Below the pieces are notes generated by a model that did no database searches, had not been told where the DNA came from, and saw nothing but the letters and a program-made list of their open reading frames with translations. Below are positions 1 through 6,052 of a stretch of 9,687 bases of DNA, in pieces. Position 1 is the stretch's first letter. Every line of letters starts with the position of its first letter. The stretch is from Sphingomonadales bacterium (GTDB lineage Bacteria; Pseudomonadota; Alphaproteobacteria; Sphingomonadales; Sphingomonadaceae): contig JAIYAA010000179.1 of the NCBI GenBank assembly GCA_027489295.1, positions 1-9,687 of the forward strand. The letters are read 5' to 3'. The position numbers were made by a program, and so were the translations under genes.

Positions 1-1148
1 CGGTGCGCGGCGGCACCGCGCGCTCGGAGTTCGGCGAGACCAGCGAGGCGTTGTTCCTCACCTCGGGCTATGCCTATGATTGCGCGGGCGACGCCGCCGC
101 GCGCTTCGCCGGCGAACAGGCGGGCATGACCTATTCGCGCCTCCAGAACCCGACCGTGGAGATGCTCGAACAGCGCATCGCCCTGCTCGAAGGTGCCGAG
201 GCATGCCGCACCATGGCGACCGGCATGGCGGCGATGACCGCGGCACTGCTCTGCCAGGTGAGCCAGGGCGACCATATCGTGCAGGGCCGCGCCGCCTTCG
301 GATCGTGTCGCTGGCTGACCGACAGCCTGTTGCCGCGCTTTGGCGTCACCACGACGACGATCGACGCGCGCGATCCGCAGCAGTTCGAGGACGCGATCCG
401 CCCGAGCACCAAGATCTTCTTCTTCGAGACGCCTGCCAACCCGACGATGGACGTGGTGGATCTGGAAGCGGTCTGCGCCATCGCCCGGAAGCACGGCATC
501 GTCACTGTGGTCGACAATGCCTTCGCCACGCCCGCGCTCCAGCGGCCAATGGAGTTCGGTGCCGACGTCGTCGCCTATTCCGCCACCAAGATGATGGACG
601 GGCAGGGCCGCGTGCTGGCCGGCGCGGTGTGCGGCTCCGAGGATTTCATCACCAACACGCTGCTGCCCTTCACCCGCAACACCGGCCCGACGCTGAGCGC
701 GTTCAACGCCTGGGTGGTGCTGAAGGGACTGGAGACGCTCGACCTGCGCATCCGCCGCCAGAGCGAGAATGCGCTGAAGGTCGGCACCTTCCTGGAGGGC
801 CGCGTTCCCCGCGTGAACTTCCCGGCGCTGCCCAGCCATCCGCAGCACGCGCTGTTCATGCGCCAGATGGCCGCGGCGGGCCCGATCTTCAGTTTCGAGC
901 TGGACGGCGGCCGCAAGCAGGCCCACGCGCTGCTCGACGGGCTGGAGCTGATCGACATCTCGAACAACATCGGCGACTCGCGCTCGCTGATGACGCACCC
1001 GTCCTCCACCACCCATTCGGGTCTCGCCGAGGAGAAGCGGCTGGAGATGGGCGTGGTCGAGGGCATGATCCGCATCAATGTCGGTCTGGAAGATGCCGAC
1101 GACCTGATCGCCGATCTCGATCAGGCGCTGCGGGGCGCCGGCTTGTGA
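1..1148 (+). CDS. metZ: O-succinylhomoserine sulfhydrylase (5'-truncated by window edge)
   Basis: PLP-dependent Cys/Met-metabolism (trans-sulfuration family, fold type I) enzyme that makes homocysteine from O-succinylhomoserine and sulfide in the cytoplasm. Visible landmarks are TYSRLQNPT (phosphate-binding Tyr/Arg loop), the ATGMAA loop, ETPANPTMDVVD, VDNAFATP (the Asp that contacts the pyridine nitrogen) and YSATKMMDGQGR, whose Lys (codon 588-590) should form the Schiff base. DGQGR after the Lys favours MetZ over cystathionine gamma-synthase or beta-lyase. About 381 residues are visible against roughly 400 in the family, so about 20 N-terminal residues lie upstream. The GTG at position 3 is an internal Val of the conserved VRGGTARSEFGETSEALF stretch, not the start. 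The TGA overlaps the apaG start by 4 nt, so the two are probably co-transcribed and translationally coupled. Family assignment is secure; substrate choice (O-succinyl versus O-acetyl) is inferred from similarity. Confidence 0.93.
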   Translation, partial: VRGGTARSEFGETSEALFLTSGYAYDCAGDAAARFAGEQAGMTYSRLQNPTVEMLEQRIALLEGAEACRTMATGMAAMTAALLCQVSQGDHIVQGRAAFGSCRWLTDSLLPRFGVTTTTIDARDPQQFEDAIRPSTKIFFFETPANPTMDVVDLEAVCAIARKHGIVTVVDNAFATPALQRPMEFGADVVAYSATKMMDGQGRVLAGAVCGSEDFITNTLLPFTRNTGPTLSAFNAWVVLKGLETLDLRIRRQSENALKVGTFLEGRVPRVNFPALPSHPQHALFMRQMAAAGPIFSFELDGGRKQAHALLDGLELIDISNNIGDSRSLMTHPSSTTHSGLAEEKRLEMGVVEGMIRINVGLEDADDLIADLDQALRGAGL

Positions 1149-1549
1149 AGGCGCTCTTCACCGACGAGGCGACGACGCGCGGCGTGGTCGTTCGCGTGTC
1201 GGTGTCGTACTTGCCCGAACAGTCGGAGCCGCATCGCGGCCGCTGGTTCTGGGCCTATCATATCCGCATCGAGAACGAAGGCACGGTGACGGTGCAGTTG
1301 CTCACCCGACACTGGATCATCACCGACGGGCGCGGCCTGCGCCACACGGTGGAGGGCGAGGGCGTCGTCGGCGAACAGCCGATGATCGCGCCGGGCGGCA
1401 GCTTCGACTATGTTTCGGGCTGCCCGCTCTCCACCCCCAGCGGATCGATGCAGGGCAGCTACCACATGATCGCCGAGGACGGTTCGGCGTTCGACGTGTC
1501 GATCCCGCGATTCGCGCTGATCGCCCCGGCGGTGACGGGCGAACAATGA
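1145..1549 (+). CDS. apaG: ApaG family protein (DUF525, Co2+/Mg2+ efflux-associated)
   Basis: Small cytoplasmic beta-sandwich protein of 134 aa, near the usual ApaG length of 125-130. The family hallmarks are all present in order: YHIRIENEG (residues about 38-46), LLTRHWIITDGRG, VEGEGVVGEQPMIAPGG, FDYVSGCPL and GSMQGSYHM. ApaG is named for its place next to apaH in enterobacteria and has been linked to cobalt resistance and magnesium efflux, but its biochemical role is not settled. The start is the GTG at 1145, because it gives the canonical 4-nt GTGA overlap with the metZ stop and the N-terminus KALFTDEATTRGVVVRV matches the family's length. Its own stop overlaps the following LysR gene by 4 nt (ATGA), so it is the middle gene of a compact unit. 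Identification is firm; the function in this organism is unknown. Confidence 0.93.
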   Translation: MKALFTDEATTRGVVVRVSVSYLPEQSEPHRGRWFWAYHIRIENEGTVTVQLLTRHWIITDGRGLRHTVEGEGVVGEQPMIAPGGSFDYVSGCPLSTPSGSMQGSYHMIAEDGSAFDVSIPRFALIAPAVTGEQ

Positions 1550-2340
1550 AGCGCACCCATCTCCCCCTCAACGGCATGCGCGTGCTGGATGCGGCCGCGC
1601 GGCACCTGTCGTTCACCCGCGCCGCGGACGAGCTGGCGGTGACCCCCGCCGCGGTCGGCCAGCAGATCCGCGCGCTGGAGGATACGCTGGGCGTCGTGCT
1701 GTTCCGCCGCACCACCAAGGGGCTGGAGCTGACCCCCGAGGCGGAAAGCGGCCTGACCGCGCTGCGCAACGGCTTTCTCCAGTTCGAGGAAGCGGTGCGG
1801 GCGATGCAGGCGGGGCAATCCTCCAAGTCGCTGACCATCGCCGCGCCGCGCGACCTCACCGCCAAATGGCTGATGCCGCGCCTGTCGGACATCGCCCGCG
1901 CCGATCCGGATCTGCGCTTCGTGCTGGTGCCGGCCGACGATGCGCTCGATTTCACCGAGGCCAATCTCGATCTCGCGATCCGCTGGGGCGAGGGCCCGGG
2001 CGAGCATGAGGGCGAGGCGTTGGAAAGCGACGGCATGATCACGGTCGAGCGACCCGGCGGCGGCAGCATCGACGTGCGCATCTCCTGGCCCGGCTGCATG
2101 GCCGAGGATGCCGGATCGCTGGTCCGCGTTGCCGATGCCGGCCTCGCCATCGATGCGGCGGCGCAGGGGCTGGGCCGGGCGACCGTGCCCGAGCTGCTCG
2201 CCCGCGCCGACATCGAGGCGGGCCGCGTTGCTGTGATCGGCGAGCCCAAGCCCTCGCGACTCGGCTATTGGCTGGTCGCCCCGCTGCCGCAGTGGCGGCA
2301 GAAGAAGGTGCAGACGCTGGTGGAAGTGCTGGGGGGCTGA
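1546..2340 (+). CDS. LysR-family transcriptional regulator, GcvA-like, with short effector domain
   Basis: DNA-binding regulator of 264 aa. Residues about 7-66 form the LysR winged helix-turn-helix (LNGMRVLDAAARHLSFTRAA, then TPAAVGQQIRALEDTLGVVLFRR), closest in style to the GcvA/AmpR branch. The position usually written AVSHQI reads AVGQQI here. After a linker helix the periplasmic-binding-like domain starts (LTIAAPRDLTAKWLMPRLSDI) and continues through LDLAIRWGEGPG. The segment that normally follows (about 30-40 residues containing the xPVCSPALL and LRTPADL landmarks in GcvA relatives) is missing, which explains the length deficit against about 300 aa. The C-terminal part (VADAGLAIDAAAQGLGRATVPELLA, GYWLVAPLP) is intact and in frame, so this looks like a shortened subfamily rather than a frameshifted gene. 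The ATG overlaps the apaG stop by 4 nt. Co-transcription with metZ suggests a role near methionine or sulfur metabolism, but the targets are unknown. Confidence 0.85.
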   Translation: MKRTHLPLNGMRVLDAAARHLSFTRAADELAVTPAAVGQQIRALEDTLGVVLFRRTTKGLELTPEAESGLTALRNGFLQFEEAVRAMQAGQSSKSLTIAAPRDLTAKWLMPRLSDIARADPDLRFVLVPADDALDFTEANLDLAIRWGEGPGEHEGEALESDGMITVERPGGGSIDVRISWPGCMAEDAGSLVRVADAGLAIDAAAQGLGRATVPELLARADIEAGRVAVIGEPKPSRLGYWLVAPLPQWRQKKVQTLVEVLGG

Positions 2341-2349
2341 GCGTCTCCT

Positions 2350-3411
2350 TCAGTCTGCCTTGATGCTGATGTGCTTGCTGCCGCGCTCGACCGACGAGAC
2401 CGGCTGCGTTTGGGCGATCGCCTGCATCACCTTGTCGGGATCGGGTAGGCGGTCGAAAGACGGGAAGACATAGGCACGATCGAGCAGGTTCAGCGTCACC
2501 GCGAAGCCCGGCGTCTTCTTCTCGTCCAGCTGGAACTCCCGATATACGGACACGGTGCGGCCGGCGTCGCCGATGGCGATGGTATAGCTGTCCGATCCGA
2601 GCGACTCGGCACGATAGACCCCCAGCGCCTGGCGGGCGGTACCGTCCCGGCAGAACAGGGGGGGTGCCTCCGCGGCCTTGGCCTTCTTGCCCTTGTCCTT
2701 GGTGTTTGCAGCCGCCGCGATCAGGCTCCCGAGCAGGCTCGACTGCATGTCCGGCTTCAGCATCTTGGCCTTGGCGTCATAGCTAAGGGACGTGGCACAG
2801 GGCTGGACCGGAACGGCGGCGGGCAATGCGGGCATCGATTCGGAACGCGCCGGCCAGCCGAGGTCGGCGATCAGCGCGGAGAGCGTGGCGTCGAGCTGCG
2901 CGGGCCCCTGTTCGACGGAGCTGATGCGGATCACGACCAGCCATTCACCCAGCGGCAGCACTGCCACGCCCGTTGCGGCATAGGGCGGCTTCGAGGGCGT
3001 GTAGAAGCGGCGCAGCGCGCTGGCGACGGTCCCGCCGGGAACGGTGAAGCCGCCGGGCGTGCCTGCCGGGGTTGGAGTGCCATAGGCACCGCGCAGCAGG
3101 ATCTGCGTCTCCACCCGATCGAACCACACCGGCACGCTCATCAGCGCGGGGCGAAACAGGTACAGCGTGGCCTGCGTCTTGTCGACGTCGCCGAACTGCA
3201 CCGCGATGTCGAGCTCGCCCTGGCCCAGCGTCGTGATCTCGGTGCGGGGCAGGCCTCCGGAGACCTGCGGGACAATTAACCCGGTCTGGGCATGCTGCCA
3301 TTTCTTGCTCGCGGGCACGTCGAGCGTGGCCTTTTGTGCACATACGCTGGTCGGCAGGGCGGTCCCGCCGGTCAGCAAGGCAAAAGCTACCACGACCGAT
3401 CGATGGCGCAA
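2350..3411 (-). CDS. Secreted/periplasmic protein of unknown function
   Basis: I do not recognise this 353-aa protein. Residues 1-25 are a clear Sec signal peptide: a basic start MRHR, a hydrophobic core VVVAFALLTGG, and a signal peptidase I site after VCA, before Gln26. The mature part begins with KKWQHAQTGLIVPQ and contains a beta-rich segment (LDIAVQFGD, ATLYLFRPALMSVPVWFDR, GEWLVVIRISS). A Lys/Ala-rich, probably disordered linker (TKDKGKKAKAAEAPP, about residue 240) and a C-terminal segment (SLGSDSYTIAIGDAGRTVSVYREFQLDEKK) follow. Two mature cysteines, in PVQPCATS and PLFCRDG, could form a disulfide. The start codon is TTG at 3411: a purine-rich Shine-Dalgarno (GGGGGAGAGGAA) sits just upstream and the signal peptide follows at once. 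It is convergent with the LysR gene, 9 bp away, and lies 75 bp downstream of btuD on the same strand. Function is not inferable from context. Confidence 0.8.
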   Translation of the reverse strand: MRHRSVVVAFALLTGGTALPTSVCAQKATLDVPASKKWQHAQTGLIVPQVSGGLPRTEITTLGQGELDIAVQFGDVDKTQATLYLFRPALMSVPVWFDRVETQILLRGAYGTPTPAGTPGGFTVPGGTVASALRRFYTPSKPPYAATGVAVLPLGEWLVVIRISSVEQGPAQLDATLSALIADLGWPARSESMPALPAAVPVQPCATSLSYDAKAKMLKPDMQSSLLGSLIAAAANTKDKGKKAKAAEAPPLFCRDGTARQALGVYRAESLGSDSYTIAIGDAGRTVSVYREFQLDEKKTPGFAVTLNLLDRAYVFPSFDRLPDPDKVMQAIAQTQPVSSVERGSKHISIKAD

Positions 3412-3423
3412 CGTTCCTCTCCC
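3412..3423 (-). promoter_or_regulatory. Ribosome-binding site supporting a TTG start
   Basis: On the minus strand the purine run GGGGGAGAGGAACG lies directly before TTG, with the AGAGGA core about 4-6 nt from the start codon. This strong match is the main reason for accepting TTG as initiator of the secreted protein gene; no ATG or GTG nearby keeps the whole signal peptide. Confidence 0.6.
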
Positions 3424-3436
3424 CCTGTAATACAGG
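3424..3436. promoter_or_regulatory. Perfect 13-bp palindrome, candidate operator
   Basis: CCTGTAATACAGG reads as two perfect 6-bp arms around one central base. It sits immediately upstream of the ribosome-binding site and TTG start of the secreted protein gene on the minus strand, in the 75-bp gap after btuD. A dimeric repressor site or a small mRNA hairpin would both fit. It is seen directly in the sequence, but its function and binding protein are inference. Confidence 0.4.
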
Positions 3437-3486
3437 TGGATGCTAGCGATAGTTGTGACATCCCGCCACGACTTTCGGGACGCGGG

Positions 3487-4266
3487 CTACCTCTTCACCC
3501 GCCCGATCGGCACCGGCAGCAGCCGGCCTTGATCGTCGCCGATCACCATCACCTCCACACCGAACGCGTCGCGCAGCGGCTGGTGGGCGAGGGCGGTGGT
3601 GGCCGGGCCGAAGGCCACCGTGCGGCCCTCGCGCAGCAGCAGCACATCGTCGGCGGCGCGGGCGGCCTGGACCAGATCGTGCAGAACGATCACCACGCCC
3701 ATGCCCCCCGCCGCCAGCGCGCGCAGGCGATCGAGCAGATCGAGCTGGTGGACGGGGTCGAGGCTCGCCAGCGGCTCGTCGGCGAGCAGCCATTGCGGCT
3801 GCCCCGCCAGCACCCGGGCGAGCAGCACCCGCGCCCGCTCGCCGCCGGAAAGCTGGGTCACCAGCCGCTCGGCAAGGGGGCGGACGCCCGTCGTCTCGAT
3901 CGCGGCGTCGATCGCGGCATGGTCGTCGGCGGAGAGCCCCGCGAACGGCGCACGATGGGGCAGGCGGCCCAGCGCGACCAGATCGGCCACGCGCACGTCC
4001 CAGTGCACGGTCGCTTCCTGCGGCAGATAGCCGATGCGCCGGGCGCGCTCGCGGGGGGGCAGCCGGCCGAGCAGCGTGCCGCCCAGCTTTACCTTGCCCC
4101 CATCGGGATCGAGCAGGCCGGCGAGGGTTCGCACCAGCGTCGACTTGCCCGAGCCGTTGGGGCCGAGGATCGCGGTGACCCGGCCGGGCCGCAGCACCGC
4201 ATCGATGCCGTGCAGCACGCGGCGCTTGCCGAGGCTGACGGAGAGTTCGGAAACGCTCAGTTCCAT
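3487..4266 (-). CDS. btuD: Cobalamin ABC transporter ATP-binding protein
   Basis: Cytoplasmic ATPase of a type II (BtuCD/FhuC-like) importer, 259 aa, normal for the family. In order: Walker A GPNGSGKS (35-42), Q-loop Gln83 (YLPQE), signature LSGGE (139-143), Walker B LLADEP (160-165), D-loop SLD (168-170) and H-loop His196 (VLHD). All catalytic elements are intact. The ATG at 4266 lies inside the 3' end of btuC, giving a 10-nt overlap with the permease stop and pointing to translational coupling. The frame stays open far upstream only as a shadow of btuC, so there is no real fusion. On sequence alone it could equally be an iron-siderophore or heme ATPase. The riboswitch and btuB/btuF at the head of the operon make cobalamin the likely substrate. 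It is the last btu gene of the run. Confidence 0.9.
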   Translation of the reverse strand: MELSVSELSVSLGKRRVLHGIDAVLRPGRVTAILGPNGSGKSTLVRTLAGLLDPDGGKVKLGGTLLGRLPPRERARRIGYLPQEATVHWDVRVADLVALGRLPHRAPFAGLSADDHAAIDAAIETTGVRPLAERLVTQLSGGERARVLLARVLAGQPQWLLADEPLASLDPVHQLDLLDRLRALAAGGMGVVIVLHDLVQAARAADDVLLLREGRTVAFGPATTALAHQPLRDAFGVEVMVIGDDQGRLLPVPIGRVKR

Positions 4267-5228
4267 GTCGACCGCCGGAGCTTGAGGAGCAGCACGAAGA
4301 AGAACGGCGTGCCGAGCAACGCCATCGCCACGCCCAGCCGGATCTCGCCGGCGCCGGGCGACAGGCGCACCAGGCTGTCGGCGGCGAGCAGCAGCGCCGC
4401 CCCGCCCAGCGCGCTCGGCAGCAGCAGCGCCGAGGGCCGTGCGCCGGTGAGCGGGCGCAGGAGATGGGGAACGATCAGCCCGACAAAGCCGACCACGCCG
4501 GTCACCGCCACGCTGGCGCCGACCGCGAGGCCGGTGCCGAGCACGACCAGCAGTTGGGTGCGCTCCAGCCGCAGCCCCATCGAGCGGGCGGCGGCCTCGC
4601 CCAGCGTCAGCCCGTCGAGCGCGCGCCCGGTGAGGAACAGGATCCCGCAGCCGATCGCGATCAACGGCACCGCCAGCTGCACCTCGGCGAAGCTGCGATC
4701 GGTGAGCGCGCCCATGATCCAGTCGAGGATCTCGGCGGTGGCATAGGGGTTGGGCGAGATCGAGATGAGGAAGCTGGTCAGTGCCCCGCCGAGGCTGGCG
4801 AGCACCGATCCGGCGAGGATGAACGCGACCGCGCTTTCCGCCCGCCAGGCAAGGCCGGCGAGCAGCAACATCGATCCGCACGCCGCCGCCATCGCGCAAG
4901 CAAACAGGACGAGCGGCGCGCTGCTGCCCAGCAGCACGATCGAGGCGACGGCGCCCAGCGCGGCGCTGGACGAGACGCCGACCACCGCCGGATCGGCGAG
5001 CGGGTTGCGCAGGAAGCCCTGCAGCACCGCACCCGACAGACCCAGCGCCGCGCCGATGGCGAGCCCCAGGATCGCGCGGGGCAGGCGCAGCTCGACGATG
5101 ATCCACCAGCGCGGATCGTTGCTGAACCAGGCGGAGACCGGCACCCAGAACTTGCCCGCCATCAACGAGGCGGCGAACAGCAGCGCGACCAGCAGGGCGA
5201 GGCCGAGGTTGAGAGCGAGGCGGTTCAC
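4257..5228 (-). CDS. btuC: Cobalamin ABC transporter permease (FecCD/BtuC family)
   Basis: Inner-membrane permease of 323 aa, typical of BtuC/FecCD proteins with about ten helices. The N-terminal helix LALNLGLALLVALLFAASLM is followed by the family signature LRLPRAILGLAIGAALGLSGAVLQG and RNPLADPAVVGVSSSAALGAV. Later come the cytoplasmic coupling segment LDGLTLGEAAARSMGL, the motif TGVVGFVGLIVPHLLRPLTG and the C-terminal GEIRLGVAMALLGTPFFFVLLL. The start is GTG at 5228: it overlaps the btuF stop by 4 nt, has GGAG about 9 nt upstream, and puts the first membrane helix at the N-terminus. It pairs with BtuD as the homodimeric channel. The family also carries iron-siderophore and heme permeases; the cobalamin assignment comes from operon context and the riboswitch. 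Confidence 0.9.
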   Translation of the reverse strand: MNRLALNLGLALLVALLFAASLMAGKFWVPVSAWFSNDPRWWIIVELRLPRAILGLAIGAALGLSGAVLQGFLRNPLADPAVVGVSSSAALGAVASIVLLGSSAPLVLFACAMAAACGSMLLLAGLAWRAESAVAFILAGSVLASLGGALTSFLISISPNPYATAEILDWIMGALTDRSFAEVQLAVPLIAIGCGILFLTGRALDGLTLGEAAARSMGLRLERTQLLVVLGTGLAVGASVAVTGVVGFVGLIVPHLLRPLTGARPSALLLPSALGGAALLLAADSLVRLSPGAGEIRLGVAMALLGTPFFFVLLLKLRRSTWN

Positions 5229-6052
5229 GGAACACTCCGGCGAATGGCGGTGAGGCGGGCGAGCGCGGCGGGGATCACCGGCCCGCCGCAATTGACCAGC
5301 TGGCGCGGGAATTGCGCCTGGGTGACGGGCATGCCGGTCTCGGCGATGGCGCGCTTGCGCAGGGTCGCCGCGCGCGAATCGCTGTCGTGCCCGGCCCCTT
5401 CGGGCGCGAGCATCACCCGTGGTGGATCGGCGATCACCTGCTCCATCGGCAGATGGGCGGTGTGGGTGAGGCCATAGTGCGCGGCCTGGTTGGAGAAGCC
5501 GGCATGGACCATCAGGTCGTCGAGCAGCGTCTTGCCGCCGGTGACGAGATTGCCGCCGATCCAGAGCAGGGCGGGGGCGGCGGGGCCGTTCCAGCGGGCG
5601 GCGGCGACGGCGGCGTCGATCCGGGCGTTGAGCGCCGCACCCCGGGCAGGCGCGTCCACCGCGGCGGCGAGCTCGGTCACCTGCGCCTGACTCTCGTCGA
5701 TCGAGGGCGGGATGCCGACGTACAGCACCTTCAGGCCGGCGCGGGCAAAGGCCTCGCGCGTCGAGGGCGGCGTGAAGCTGCTGGCGATCACCAGATCGGG
5801 CTTCAACCCGATCACTTCCTCGGCCGTGCCGTTGTTGCCGCGAAAGCGGCGGGCGACCGCGAGCGGGATCGAGGTCGAATCCGGCGCCTGCGAATAATGG
5901 CTGATCGCGGCGATCCGCTCGGGCGGCACCAGCTCGATCAGCACCGCGTCGGCGCAGGGGTTCATCGAGACGATGCCCCCGCCGCCGGCGGACGGGGGCG
6001 CCGCGCAGCCCGCGAGCCCCAGGCAGGCGAGCAGCGCGGCACCGCGCATCAC
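5225..6052 (-). CDS. btuF: Cobalamin-binding lipoprotein, substrate-binding component
   Basis: Periplasmic binding-protein (FecB/BtuF fold, helical-backbone type) of 275 aa that would deliver cobalamin to BtuC. The N-terminus MMRGAALLACLGLAGC ends in a good lipobox (LAGC, Cys16), so the mature protein is probably lipid-anchored, unlike soluble E. coli BtuF. The conserved core begins IVSMNPCADAVLIELVPPERIAAISHYS (27-54), then RFRGNNGTAEEVIGLKPDLVIAS (69-91). ALLWIGGNLVTGGKTLLDDLMVHAG opens the second lobe. The sequence GTGATG allows two starts: GTG at 6052 (4-nt overlap with btuB) or ATG at 6049 (1-nt overlap). No strong Shine-Dalgarno is visible, which fits coupling to btuB translation. The stop overlaps the btuC start by 4 nt. 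Substrate is inferred from riboswitch and btuB linkage; the fold also serves siderophores. Confidence 0.88.
   Translation of the reverse strand: MMRGAALLACLGLAGCAAPPSAGGGGIVSMNPCADAVLIELVPPERIAAISHYSQAPDSTSIPLAVARRFRGNNGTAEEVIGLKPDLVIASSFTPPSTREAFARAGLKVLYVGIPPSIDESQAQVTELAAAVDAPARGAALNARIDAAVAAARWNGPAAPALLWIGGNLVTGGKTLLDDLMVHAGFSNQAAHYGLTHTAHLPMEQVIADPPRVMLAPEGAGHDSDSRAATLRKRAIAETGMPVTQAQFPRQLVNCGGPVIPAALARLTAIRRSVP

Noticed and set aside
80..1549. A 489-codon open frame on the + strand covering most of metZ and apaG
   Set aside because: Only its last 134 codons are real (ApaG). The earlier part is an Arg/Ala-rich out-of-frame shadow of metZ, typical of GC-rich DNA.
2341..2360. Possible bidirectional terminator between the LysR gene and the convergent secreted-protein gene
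   Set aside because: Only a 4-bp CTGA/TCAG pairing is present and there is no T-run.
3461..3480. Possible terminator after btuD (TCCCG/CGGGA)
   Set aside because: It has a five-base stem with a 10-nt loop and no U-tract; too weak to call.
3292..4746. A 484-codon + strand open frame across the btuD/btuC region
   Set aside because: It is an antisense shadow of genes with intact catalytic motifs and resembles no protein family.
3487..5235. Long open frame that looks like an N-terminal extension of the ATPase
   Set aside because: The upstream part is a shadow of btuC. A normal BtuD starts at 4266 with its own ATG and standard family length.
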